From Eustoma russellianum (taxonomy: Eukaryota; Streptophyta; Magnoliopsida; Gentianales; Gentianaceae), in contig AP025065.1 in NCBI GenBank assembly GCA_036186865.1, positions 4,619,264-4,683,263 on the forward strand: a stretch of 64,000 nucleotides of DNA, read 5' to 3'. The notes below the pieces were generated by a model. It was given only the letters and a program-made list of their open reading frames with translations. It had not been told where the DNA came from and made no database searches. The position numbers were made by a program, and so were the translations under genes. Below, piece by piece: positions 1 to 9,399 of this stretch; the first letter of the stretch is position 1; each line of letters starts with the position of its first letter.

Positions 1-415
1 CATTGAACACCAACGACACGAAAAATACCATTTTGTCTATGCACGACTTCATACTGTTTTGAGGGAAATAATAGTATACACCTACCTCGATCCTAGCAAG
101 AACCGATACCCGCGAGAGATGATGAAGATCTGATTAGGGTTGTGATCTCCCTTCTCTTGAACCTTGGATCAAAGATTCCTCTTTTCTTCTTTTTCCTTCT
201 TATGGCCGAAAATTGAGAGAGGATAGGGGAGGAGGTGGCTGCTGAATTTGGGAGAGAAAAGGGAGACTAGGGTTAATGAGAGTTTAATATGAGAGGGAGA
301 GATTTGAGGGAAAGATAAGGGTTAATTAAGGGGAGGGATAAGATTTGTGAATTTAGATATCTTCTATTATTTCTTATTTATCCTCTTTTTTTTTTTTTAA
401 TACCCGGTTATAACA
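1..415 (-). repeat. Partial 3' LTR of Tekay-A
   Basis: This matches 6945-7358 almost base for base and ends in ...TATAACA just before the polypurine tract. The rest of this LTR, about 1.5 kb, lies left of the window. It contains one TATGGCCGAAA motif near 201-210, a purine-rich tract and a poly-T run near its inner edge. Confidence 0.95.
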
Positions 416-430
416 TCCTACCCCCCTTAC
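416..430 (-). other. Polypurine tract of Tekay-A
   Basis: On the minus strand this reads GTAAGGGGGGTAGGA, directly abutting the TG of the 3' LTR, the normal site for plus-strand DNA priming. Tekay-B (12028-12041) and Tekay-C (23257-23270) have the same kind of tract in the same place. Confidence 0.9.
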
Positions 431-433
431 AAA

Positions 434-453
434 AAGTTTCGACCCCGAAACTT
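434..453 (-). repeat. Perfect 8-bp inverted repeat beside the polypurine tract (Tekay-A)
   Basis: AAGTTTCG and CGAAACTT flank a 4-base loop. The same stem occurs at 12046-12065 in Tekay-B, which has no coding sequence, and at 23275-23294 in Tekay-C. In coding relatives this stretch may overlap the end of pol; its survival in Tekay-B argues for a cis role in RNA or DNA. Confidence 0.8.
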
Positions 454-461
454 GCCGTACC

Positions 462-1448
462 TTAATCAAAGAGGTGGGGATAGTGGTCGCGCATTTGTTC
501 TTCTAGCTCCCATGTCGCTTCGTTCTCTCGGTGATTGCTCCATTGAACCTTTACGTAAGGAATAATCCTTCTTCTAAGTTCTTGGTCCTTGCGATCCAGA
601 ATTCGTATTGGGACTTCTTCATATGACGCATCGGGTCTGATCTTAAGGGGTTGCGCATCTAGCACGTGACTCGGGTCAGGTACATACTTCCTTAACTGCG
701 AGACGTGGAACACATTGTGCACTTGAGCCAACATTGGGGGTAGTGCCAACTTGTATGCTAAATCTCCAACCCTTTCGAGTATTTCGTATGGTCCAATATA
801 ACGCGGCTTTAATTTTCCTTTAACTCCGAACCGTGTCACACCCTTCATTGGTGACACCTTAAGGTAGACTTTTTCTCCCTCCTCGAACTCTAAAGGTCGT
901 CTCTTCGTGTCGGCCCAACTTTTGCTTCTATCTTGAGCTGTCTTAAGACGTTCACGAATTAGTTTCACCTGTTCTTTAGTTTGTTCGATTATTTCTGGAG
1001 CTGTCAACCTCCGTTCACCAACTTCGTCCCAATGCACAGGTGATCTACACTTTCGTCCATATAAGGCCTCAAATGGTGCCATACCTATGGCACTGTGATG
1101 GCTGTTGTTGTAGGAGAACTCTATCAATTTGAGCATGCTGTCCCAATTTCCTTTAAAATCCAATGCGCATGCCCTCAACATATCCTCCAGGGTCTGAATG
1201 GTCCTTTCAGATTGACCATCGGTCTGAGGATGAAAAGCAGTACTCAGTCGCAACTCAGTCCCCATCTTCTTCTGACACGCTGCCCAGAACTGAGATGTAA
1301 ACTTCGAGTCACGATCCGATACTATGCTAACTGGCACTCCATGAAGGCAAACAATGTTATCAATGTACATGGCTACCAGCCTCTCCATAGTAAGTCCGGT
1401 GGGAATAGGCAAGAAGTGAGCGGACTTAGTCAGTCGATCCACGATTAC
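462..1448 (-). pseudogene. Tekay-A pol, part 4: integrase core and C-terminus with chromodomain-like tail
   Basis: This is the C-terminal part of the polyprotein, in frame with the upstream segment but separated from it by a nonsense codon. Visible motifs are the second integrase aspartate in VSDRDSKFTS, the catalytic-glutamate region HPQTDGQSERTIQTLEDMLR, and the typical downstream block around APFEALYGRKCRSP. The C-terminal domain contains VFHVSQLRKYVPD, and the last 45 or so residues (VQWSNHRENEATWELEEQM) resemble the chromodomain-like tail that directs chromovirus integration to chromatin. The TAG at 1449-1451 stands where a tryptophan codon is expected in this family. ATG/GTG positions inside it are not real starts because the protein is a cleavage product of a polyprotein. 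Confidence 0.93.
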
Positions 1449-2308
1449 CTATATCATGTCATTTTCATTTCTTGTTTTCGGGAGTCCCACCACGAAGTCC
1501 ATTGTTACATGCTCCCACTTCCATTCAGGTATCTCTAGTGGTCGCATCAATCCACCCGGTCTTTGGTGTTCCGCTTTAACTTGCTGGCAAACGAGACATC
1601 TTTCCACAAACTCAGCAATATGCCTTTTCATGCCATTCCACCAATAGTGTCTCTTGAGATCATTGTACATCTTCGTTGCACCAGGGTGAATAGACAGTCT
1701 CGAATTATGTGCCTCCTTCAACAACTCCCTCCTAAGGTCCTCAATATCAGGTACGCACAATCTTCCTTGGTACCACATACTGTCGTCATCATGAACCTGA
1801 AATCCGTCCACTTGGCTGGTTAACATTCTTTCTCGCGTCTCTCTAATTGTTGCATCGTTCTTCTGTGCTTCCTTAATTTGGTCTACCAAGGTTGGGGTGA
1901 TAATTAGCGTCGCCAGAATGTCTGCAGTAGAATCTACAAGATCCAAATCAAATTCTGCCATCTCTTTTTCTAGAGTAGCCTGCCGTGCATGGCTCGACTT
2001 CCTACTTAGGGCATCAGCCACTCGATTGGCCTTCCCTGGGTGATAACTGATGGTCAAGTCGTAATCTTTCAGCAACTCTAACCATCTCCTTTGGCGCATG
2101 TTCAGCTCCTTTTGCGTAAACAAATACTTAAGACTCTTATGATCAGTGAACACCTCGCACTTCACTCCATATAGATAGTGGCGCCAGATTTTCAGCGCGA
2201 ACACCACCGCTGCTAGTTCCAGATCATGAGTCGGATAGTTCTGCTCATAGGGCTTTAGCTGTCGTGACGCATAAGCAATGACCTTGTCGTTTTGCATCAA
2301 CACGCATC
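1449..2308 (-). pseudogene. Tekay-A pol, part 3: RNase H C-terminal part and integrase N-terminus
   Basis: Reading starts just after the proposed intron at 2309-2375 and ends at the TAG at 1449-1451. It begins with the RNase H continuation (CVLMQNDKVIAYASRQLKP, then FTDHKSLKYLF and YHPGKANRVADALSRK). Next is the zinc-binding integrase N-terminus, with H, H, C and C residues around IHPGATKMYNDLKRHYWW and CLVCQQVKAEHQ. Last is the first catalytic aspartate in WEHVTMDFVVGLP. The enzyme removes the RNA template and begins integration of the cDNA. The nonsense codon cuts the integrase between its first and second catalytic aspartates, so this copy cannot make a full integrase without readthrough. 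Confidence 0.93.
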
Positions 2309-2375
2309 CTGAAATATAGGGATTAGACCACAACTTTAATCGTATACAAAATCAGTTGAAATCATACACAAATAC
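2309..2375 (-). other. Proposed 67-bp intron inside Tekay-A RT/RNase H
   Basis: On the minus strand the interval starts GTATTTGTGTATG and ends CCCTATATTTCAG, with a branch-like TCTAAT before the end. Removing it joins a codon exactly (G from ...GGACTAG and GA from GATGCGTG), giving the glycine-leucine-glycine-cysteine-valine expected at this place in RNase H. Read through, the segment brings in a stop. Tekay-C has a 68-bp GT-AG interval at the same codon and phase (24987-25054). Confidence 0.75.
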
Positions 2376-3034
2376 CTAGTCCGTTCTTAGAAGCGTCACT
2401 GTAAATGACAAACCCTTCTGAAGCGGAGGGCTGAGCAAGAATAGGGGCTGTGGTCAGTCTCCTTTTTAGTTCAACAAAACTCTGCTCGCATTCGGTGGTC
2501 CACTCAAATTTCGACTTCTTCTGCGTCAACCGGCTCAGAGGCACTGCAATAGATGAGAAACCTTCTACAAACTTCCTGTAGTATCCGGCCAGACCGAGAA
2601 AGCTCCTTACCTCGGTCACATTAGTGGGTCGAGGCCACTCAGTGATCGCCTCTACCTTCTTTGGATCTACAGAAATTCCTTCTTCAGAAACCACATGACC
2701 CAAAAAGGCTACACTCTTCAGCCAGAACTCACATTTGCTGAACTTGGCATATAATTTGCTTCTCCGAAGTGTCTCTAAAGCCTCCCTCAAGTGTTCAGCG
2801 TGAGTCTCTTCGTCGGGGGAGTATATCAGGATATCATCAATGAACACTACAACATACTTATCCAGTTGTTTCCGGAATACCGTGTTCATTAAGTCCATAA
2901 AGGCGGCTGGGGCGTTGGTTAATCCAAAAGGCATAACCAGGAATTCGTAATGACCATAACGTGTTCGAAAAGCGGTCTTGGCTGTATCCCCAGATTTGAT
3001 CCTCAACTGGTGATAACCGGATCGCAAATCAATT
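2376..3034 (-). pseudogene. Tekay-A pol, part 2: reverse transcriptase palm/thumb and RNase H start
   Basis: This holds the catalytic core of reverse transcriptase: RSGYHQLRIK, FLVMPFGLTNAPAAFMDLMN, and the active site VVVFIDDILIYS, in which the two aspartates are intact. The connection domain follows (WPRPTNVTEVRSFLGLAGYYRKF), then the RNase H start YSDASKNGLG. It lies one frame off the upstream protease/RT segment because one A appears missing from the A run near 3033-3035; restoring a four-A run would put the two parts in one frame. The right-hand end meets the proposed intron. Confidence 0.93.
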
Positions 3035-3895
3035 TGGAGAATACTCTAGCCCCCCGTAACTGATCAAAGAGATCCTCGATTCGGGGTAAGGGATACTTGT
3101 TCTTGATAGTGATCTTGTTGAGCTCCCGGTAGTCTATACATAATCTCATGCTCCCATCCTTCTTCTTTACAAACAGAACTGGAGCACCCCAAGGTGATAC
3201 ACTGGGTCGAATAAACTTACGATCCAGCAGTTCTTGCAACTGCTCCTTCAACTCCTTGAGTTCTGCTGGAGCCATACGGTATGGTGCCCTGGATATGGGT
3301 TCTGCACTGGGTATGAGATTGATCTCGAACTCTACCTCTCTTTCTGGTGGCAGTCCTGGTAACTCCTCGGGAAAGACATCTGTAAATTCCTTTACCACAG
3401 GGATTTGGTCGATCTGCGGAACCTCTTGTTCAGCACCCATTGAGTAAATCAAGAATCCTTCTCCTCCTTTCTTTAGCGCTCTAAATGCCTGAGCTGCAGT
3501 CAAATAAAGCTTCTGGGGCACCTTTTTTAATTTAGGATTCCCTTGAAAGATAGTTTCCCCCAATTCTGGTGTCTTCATGCTAACTTGGAGTTGCCGGCAA
3601 TCAATGTTTGCATGATACCTTGCTAAGAAGTCCATGCCTAAAATAACGTCGAAATCGTACATTTGAATCGGTATCAAGGTCGCAGAGAACTGCAGACCGT
3701 TAATCTCCAATCCACATTCCTTGTAACGGTGATGAGACACGAGTACTTGGCTACCCGCGGCCTGTATACGGTATGGAGTCTCAATCCATTCGGGAAGAAT
3801 GTCCAGATTCTTGGCAAATCTCTTTGCCATAAACGAGTGACTTGCTCCACTATCGAATAGAACATTTGCTGGCACTTTGTTAATTAAAATCACAC
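3035..3895 (-). pseudogene. Tekay-A pol, part 1: aspartic protease and RT fingers
   Basis: The segment starts just after the proposed gag/PR intron. The aspartic protease active site is LFDSGASHSF, followed by a flap-side motif ILGMDFLARYHANIDC. The linker leads into reverse transcriptase at VVKEFTDVFPEELPGLPPERE, then YRMAPAELKELK, SPWGAPVLFVKKKDGS and LCIDYRELNK. The frame is lost at about 3033-3035 by a one-base deletion in an A run, and the open reading continues a few wrong residues to a stop. The frame otherwise continues smoothly from gag if the 86-bp intron is removed. Confidence 0.93.
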
Positions 3896-3981
3896 CTACC
3901 ACATTCAGGTTTTAGCACACAACCATAACAACACATAAAAATGTACTCCAACTACGAAATTAAGTACTTAAATAAATGTAC
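3896..3981 (-). other. Proposed 86-bp intron between gag and protease of Tekay-A
   Basis: On the minus strand it starts GTACATTTATTTAAG and ends CTGAATGTGGTAG, is AT-rich, contains an in-frame TAA, and has a branch-like TGCTAAAAC 15-20 bases before the 3' end. Removing it joins ACG-G to GT-GTG-ATT, restoring a glycine codon and making gag and pol one open frame. The matching stretch in Tekay-C (about 25586-25598) runs straight through with no insertion. Confidence 0.7.
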
Positions 3982-5179
3982 CCGTCACCACGTCGCCCGA
4001 CTCCTCGACTTCGGCATCCGTCATCGCATGTACCCGGGCATTGGTCCGGCTTCGTCCTCCTTGCTGAGCCTGTGTCTGCGAGTTCACCTGAGCCGGTGCT
4101 GGGCATTCCTTAGCGATGTGTCCTGCCTTCCCGCAGTTATAGCACGTTCTCTGATCCCTCCGACATGGTCCCGGATGGAAACGTCCGCACAGTGTACACC
4201 GTGGGATAGGTGCCGCAGCCCTTACTGGTTGTGCATCAGTCGGTGCCGGACCCTCAATCATCGGGGTCTGAATCACTGCACTTTGCTGTCGTTCTGGCCG
4301 GAATGGTTGCCCGGACTGTGGGCGGCGAGGTACTTTCAACCATCTCCCTGACCTGCCCGTCTGCAGCTCCTCACGGGGCCTCTTCAGTCTTTCTAGTGCA
4401 GTTGCCCTTTCCAAATTCCTCTCTACACGTCGACATACCTCCAGCAATCCCTCAAATGTGGTGGTCTCTGCACAAACAATCGCCTGCTGGATGCGGAAAC
4501 TCAACCCTGTATGGAACTTTAGCATCTTGGCCTCCTCGTTGTCCATGATGCATGACATGTATTGGCCCAGTTCATGAAATTTCTCGGAGTATTGATCCAC
4601 CGTCATGGACCCTTGGGTCAACAGCTGGAACTCCGCCATCCTTCTCTGAATAGCACTACCCGGAACGTAGTGCTTCTTATACTCCTCAACAAATTGCTCC
4701 CAAGTCACTGGTGGAGTCAGTTTGCGTTTCACTCCGTTCCACCACCTCTCAGCTTCCCCTTCCAAGAACGGGGTAGTCACCTCCACTTTCAGATTCACGG
4801 GTACTTGTATCAGTCTTATTTGTTCAGTTACATTTTTAAGCCAAATCTCGGCTTCCTCAGGCCGAGTGGTACCCCTGAACATTGGTATTCGGGAGTTCTG
4901 CATCTCCCTGTAATAGAACCTTAGGCCTTGCTGTGGTGCGGGCGGTGGCGGTGGCGGATGTTGTTGCTGTTGCTGCTGAGTGTGCTGAAGTATTTGGGCA
5001 ATCTGTGCCTGTTGCTCTGCCATCTGGGTATATTGCTGGGCCATCTGCGTCTGCTGATGAGCTATTAAGGCCGTCAGATTGGCCAGTGTGTCTGTAAGGT
5101 TTTGGGGAATCGCCCCTTGCCCCTGACGTTCATCTCCGTCATTTCCACTATTTCCTGATGGCTCACGTCGCGGAGGCAT
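3982..5179 (-). CDS. gag: Tekay-A gag (capsid and nucleocapsid)
   Basis: About 400 codons are open from an ATG giving MPPRREPSG. The N-terminal 80 residues are low complexity, with glutamine runs followed by a run of prolines. The central part is the retrotransposon capsid domain, including the block around AERWWNGVKRKLTPPVTWEQ and a later LGQYMSCIMDNEEAKM. Near the C-terminus, at roughly residue 345-360, is one CCHC zinc knuckle, CYNCGKAGHIAKEC, for binding the genomic RNA. Without splicing the frame stops at TAA inside the proposed intron, 14 bases further on (3968-3970); with splicing it runs into protease. This is the only intact coding unit in the element. It acts in the cytoplasm to form the virus-like particle. 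Confidence 0.93.
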
Positions 5180-5428
5180 TGTCTGTGGACAATTTAAAAC
5201 ACGTTAGACAAAATTGGCTTAAGAGTATTGTAAAAGAGGTACAGGAATGGAGGCCAAAGGAAAAAATAACCTATCCCGTCTACTTACTAACGGCACTCAC
5301 CAACCAAAACCCCAGTCATAGCTTATGTCTACTTCGTTTTATTCAAATTTGAAAATCATTTGAAAACGGATCGTCACCTATCCTAGGGTAATTAACTAAT
5401 CTATTACGTTCCCGAGGCGTATCTGAAG

Positions 5429-5447
5429 CCTGGGCTCTGATACCACC
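5429..5447 (-). other. Primer-binding site of Tekay-A (initiator Met tRNA type)
   Basis: On the minus strand, TGGTATCAGAGCCCAGG begins two bases inside the 5' LTR. This is the classical plant initiator-methionine tRNA primer site. It fixes the element's orientation and the inner LTR edge. Confidence 0.93.
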
Positions 5448-6216
5448 TGTAGCGCTCCGCTCCCGAGCTCCACCCTCGGAAACGGTGCACCCGCCGTATC
5501 TCACTCAGGAGAATACTAGGCGTCACATCAACCTGCTACACGTCAATGCTGACATAGGAAAGTCTTTTCCTTTCCTTCTGCGGAAACGATCAGTCATACG
5601 CAAATTTCGAAATCGAATATCTTTAAGAAAATAATGATGGAGAAGCTAGGCTGACCGGGCCTTACAAATCAAGGTCAAATGTCTAAATTTAAAGAACATG
5701 AAACTGTTTCCAAAATAAAGCATGTGAATAAAATGTCTGTGTCACCCCAAATCATCATAAGAACTCCGTCTCCATCCTCGGTGCGTCATTCTCTATGAGT
5801 CACTCAGCCCATTCCACGGCGTCCGATCCATCCTCAATGAAAATGTAATCATACTCCGTCTCGGCTACATATGGAATAGTAGGTGTGAGTGATGGTAATC
5901 ACCCAGTAGGTGCCTCTCAAAACAATACAGAACTTACATACCCAAAACGATATCTCCACGTAACCACATAGAACAGATAGCATACAACCGGAAGGTAAGA
6001 CACTCCACATACTCAACATAAACTACATGACATGGCTTATACGGAAATAAACAATCCACACAAGATGCATGCGCAAGTACGTGATGCATGCTCACATAAC
6101 GTGTCACACGCAACTAGAAACATGTCAGGCAATATGCTCCTAGGCCTATATGCAATGCATGCTCCCGGGACCTAGTTCCAGCGTCATGGTCTCTAGCCAC
6201 CACTTGCCGTTCTGGA

Positions 6217-6422
6217 CACCCACGCCCTATAGACGCTGTGTATCGCACGGCACCCACGCCCTATAGACGCTGCGTATCTCATGACACCCACGCCCTATAG
6301 ACGCTGCGTATCCGTACGACACCCACGCCCTATAGACGCTGCGTATCACATGACACCCACGCCCGACCGACGCTGTGTATCATCACGGCCCCCACGCCCT
6401 ATAGGCACTACGTATCCTCCGA
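6217..6422. repeat. Tandem repeat, 34-35 bp x 6, in Tekay-A LTR
   Basis: Units begin at about 6217, 6251, 6285, 6320, 6354 and 6388. The core is CACCCACGCCCTATAGACGC followed by a variable CGTATC-containing tail. The last two copies are the most diverged. This GC-rich block contrasts with the AT-rich surroundings. Confidence 0.9.
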
Positions 6423-6509
6423 ACACGCACACCCTCAGACAATGGGTACCTCATGCAATGCACGTGCCATGAATGCAAGGGAAAGGGGAAGAAAACAGCT
6501 GGACGTCAT

Positions 6510-6738
6510 CCTCTGACGTCGATCGATCGACGTGGTTCTGAGACACGTCGAACCCTCAGCCATGGGACGTCGATCGATCGACGTGGTTCTGAGGCACATC
6601 GAACCCTCAGCCCTGGACGTCGATCGATCGATGTCCATCTGAGGCACATCGATCTCTCACCCTCTGGACGTCGATCGATCGAAGTCCATCTGAGGCACGT
6701 CGAACCCTCAGCCATTGGACGTCGATCGATCGATGTCC
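6510..6738. repeat. Five palindromes spaced about 51 bp in Tekay-A LTR
   Basis: ACGTCGATCGATCGACGT, a perfect 18-bp palindrome, or one- to two-base variants, lies at 6516-6533, 6567-6584, 6617-6634, 6668-6685 and 6719-6736. The spacer holds a degenerate TCTGAGGCACRTCGAACCCTC. Each core contains several CG dinucleotides. The same TCGATCGATCGA core recurs in the Ty1/copia LTRs at 18.5, 47.9 and 57.8 kb. Confidence 0.93.
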
Positions 6739-7358
6739 CCGAATTTCAGAAGTTCCATTCTGAAATTTCTGCAATCCAACCCTCAATTCCATTCAACCTT
6801 TCACCCCTTCCCACATATTCATATACGCATAACGATCTCTCAACCCCACACAGAAACGTACAACAACGAGATCACGTTGAAAACAAAACGAATAACGGAA
6901 AATAAACACCTTGGAGCAATTAATCAAGATCACAATCGTATAACCATTGAACACCAACGACACGAAAAATACCATTTTGTCTATGCACGACTTCATACTG
7001 TTTTGAGGGAAATAATAGTATACACCTACCTCGATCCTAGCAGGAACCGATACCCGCGAGAGATGATGAAGATCTGATTAGGGTTGTGATCTCCCTTCTC
7101 TTGAACCTTGGATCAAAGATTCCTCTTTTCTTCTTTTTCCTTCTTATGGCCGAAAATTGAGAGAGGATAGGGGAGGAGGTGGCTGCTGAATTTGGGAGAG
7201 AAAAGGGAGACTAGGGTTAATGAGAGTTTAATATGAGAGGGAGAGATTTGAGGGAAAGATAAGGGTTAATTAAGGGGAGGGATAAGATTTGTGAATTTAG
7301 ATATCTTCTATTATTTCTTATTTATCCTCTTTTTTTTTTTTAATACCCGGTTATAACA

Positions 7359-7817
7359 AAGACTGATACTGGTATCAGGGTAATGTTCTTGCTAACAAAA
7401 AATAAATATTCTCTGCTCCATTTTTTGCAAAAATTATTGTGCAGGTCTTGTCAATATCTTGTGCATAACATATGACCAATTCTTGGGAGTGTGTTGTCGC
7501 CACAAAGTGAATGATTCATGTGTATTATCGAGAGGTTTCGACTCTGGAATTGACACACCTTGACATGACCTGCAACAAAACGGTTCTTCTATGACGCTTG
7601 ACAGAACGGGACAAACTTCAACAAATGGTCGTGACATTGCATTTCTTCACCTGGAAAGCTAAAAGTTTTTGCTGTTATACTTGATTTTCCTATTCTTTTT
7701 ATTTGACTTTGATCCTGACTTGAGCTTACTTGACAGTTTTTTTCATTTTTAAATATTTTGCACAACTTGACCATAATATGATATGAGATATTGTCACCAC
7801 CGTTTTTTTACTTATTC
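7359..7817. other. Spacer between Tekay-A and Tekay-B, nothing recognised
   Basis: This is about 460 bp of moderately AT-rich DNA. Two short overlapping minus-strand open frames (7434-7637 and 7589-7774) show no motif I recognise and no start or splice context. The last five bases, TATTC at 7813-7817, are the left target duplication of Tekay-B. The first five, AAGAC, would be the right target duplication of Tekay-A. Confidence 0.7.
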
Positions 7818-9399
7818 TGTAGCGCCCCGTCCGAAACCAGGGTTCCGGCTCAGTGCACCCGCCGTACGCTACTCCATAGAGTACAAAGCGTCGATACTAT
7901 ACATGTACATGTTGACATGAATAATGAATCGACAAGCGGAAGCAACATAACATAAACAAATCATAATCGACATGCAATGTACTACATCATAATCTGTACA
8001 AGTCATCATATACAGAATACTGAAATCTTCTGAAATACATCATAATCAAGCTTAATGTCTTCAAACGAATCTCTCAGCAGGTTTCTTCGTTATCAATGAT
8101 CTATCTAGCCTGTCATCAACAAGTCTGTATAGTGATACCTGTTATCTGGAAAATGATAAATGAGGCAAGTATGAGCGATAGCCACCGACTTTTAATCGCT
8201 CAGCAAGTAGTCTTACCAGATACGACATGTGGATCATACATGGGAAGACGGGGTGACAAATCATAATAACCATAAATTTTGAATATAATAAGCACGTCTC
8301 CTTTTTAACAAGTATCATAACATATCTGTAAAAACAGGTAAATAAGGAAGATTTCAAAACATACATAACATAACAGCATCTCATTCTGCTTAATCCGTAA
8401 CATCATACTACATCCATACTTAACTCCTAATCCATACTTATACCATCTTTACCTACCTTACATGTACTACATTGTCATACTTAACACTACCTTGTCCATT
8501 GTAGTGCTGTCATATACTTAAAGAATTCTTAATCAAAACTCTAAGGTAACATGGTCATGACGTGATGCATAAAACATGACTTTTAATAAAATGACTTCTC
8601 ATAAACATGACTTTTTCGTAATCATGACTTTTCATAAACGTGACATTTCATAACTTGACATGATTTTCATAACTTGCATAAAATGACATATTCATAACTT
8701 GCATGACATGACATTTTCATAACATGAAGACATAACATTTTCATCATTGGCTATAGCACTTTTCATAAGAATAATCACACACGACATACCGATTGATTCC
8801 CCATATAATACATGTACGACATAAACATCATAACATATGTACATGTACCAACGGTGACGCGCTATGGCAGAGATCCCGTGTCCCAGACCCGGTGTTACAC
8901 TCAGCCACATACGTAATCATATGCCCCTGACATCTACCACCCCGGTACCAATGTCACACTGGCGAACATAACATGATCGTAATCATGAACATAACATAAC
9001 ATAACATATCGTGTGTCGATGGAATCAATCGTCTCGCGTTTATTATTCACATGCATATGAATTTTCAAAACATGAGATGTGACAACATAACTTTGCAAAT
9101 CTTATTTTGATGCAACGTGAGACTCGGTCAAGTAAGGGTATCTTATCATACTACCACTAGTAACATCACTTACATACTTACAGTCTAATTATCATAACTT
9201 AAAGAAATACCATAACCCTCCTTCCATAATATCAAGTCTACACATAGACTTCATAAATCATAACTTAAGTACTTAGGGTATATACTTCATATTTTCCGTC
9301 AACATATCATCTAGGGATTTCATAACTTATATTTTAACTTACACATATTCATATGTAACACATAGAATACAATTAATATGAAATAAAATCATTTATGAT

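Larger units (their letters stand above)
1..7358 (-). mobile_element. Tekay-A: Ty3/gypsy chromovirus (Tekay/Del type), 3' end cut by window
   Basis: The element reads right to left: 5' LTR, primer site, gag, protease, reverse transcriptase, RNase H, integrase, chromodomain-like tail, polypurine tract, partial 3' LTR. The order PR-RT-RH-IN and the C-terminal chromodomain-like segment place it in the chromovirus branch of Ty3/gypsy; the gag start and integrase wording suggest the Tekay/Del lineage. LTR ends are TG...CA. The 415 bp of 3' LTR visible differ from the matching part of the 5' LTR by about one substitution and one poly-T length change, so insertion looks recent. Coding is nevertheless broken by one frameshift in RT and one nonsense codon in IN. 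Only the right flank (AAGAC) is visible, so the target duplication cannot be confirmed. Confidence 0.95.
5448..7358 (-). repeat. 5' LTR of Tekay-A, 1911 bp
   Basis: It reads TGTTATAACCGGG... to ...GGAGCGCTACA on the minus strand. The U5 side (5448-5500) has a hairpin CCGAG/CTCGG at 5463-5479 and the palindrome GGTGCACC at 5484-5491. Two tandem arrays lie inside, at 6217-6422 and 6510-6738. The rest has no coding support: small open frames through the arrays are repeat artefacts. I could not pick a convincing TATA box. Confidence 0.95.

Noticed and set aside
1095..1823. Plus-strand open frames of 60-150 codons across Tekay-A integrase
   Set aside because: They are antisense shadows of conserved pol; the minus-strand frames carry all the domain motifs.
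5427..5447. A tRNA gene fragment, because of similarity to initiator-Met tRNA 3' end
   Set aside because: Only the 3' complement is present beside LTR edges, as expected for a primer site; no cloverleaf.
6281..6905. Open frames on both strands of 60-150 codons with repeated SIDRR-like peptides
   Set aside because: They are produced by the 34- and 51-bp tandem arrays, whose periods keep a frame open; there is no start context or domain.
7364..7379. Inverted repeat CTGATACTGGTATCAG beside Tekay-A, looking like a primer-site piece
   Set aside because: Single short palindrome with no LTR edge of its own; chance or local target sequence.
7434..7774. Possible host gene exon on the minus strand
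   Set aside because: Two short frames in different phases, no motif, no splice sites that I could defend.
8142..8910. Two minus-strand frames duplicated exactly at 12976-13218 and 13526-13744, at first looking like a gene pair
   Set aside because: They lie inside the two LTRs of Tekay-B; duplication comes from the LTRs and the peptides have no recognisable features.
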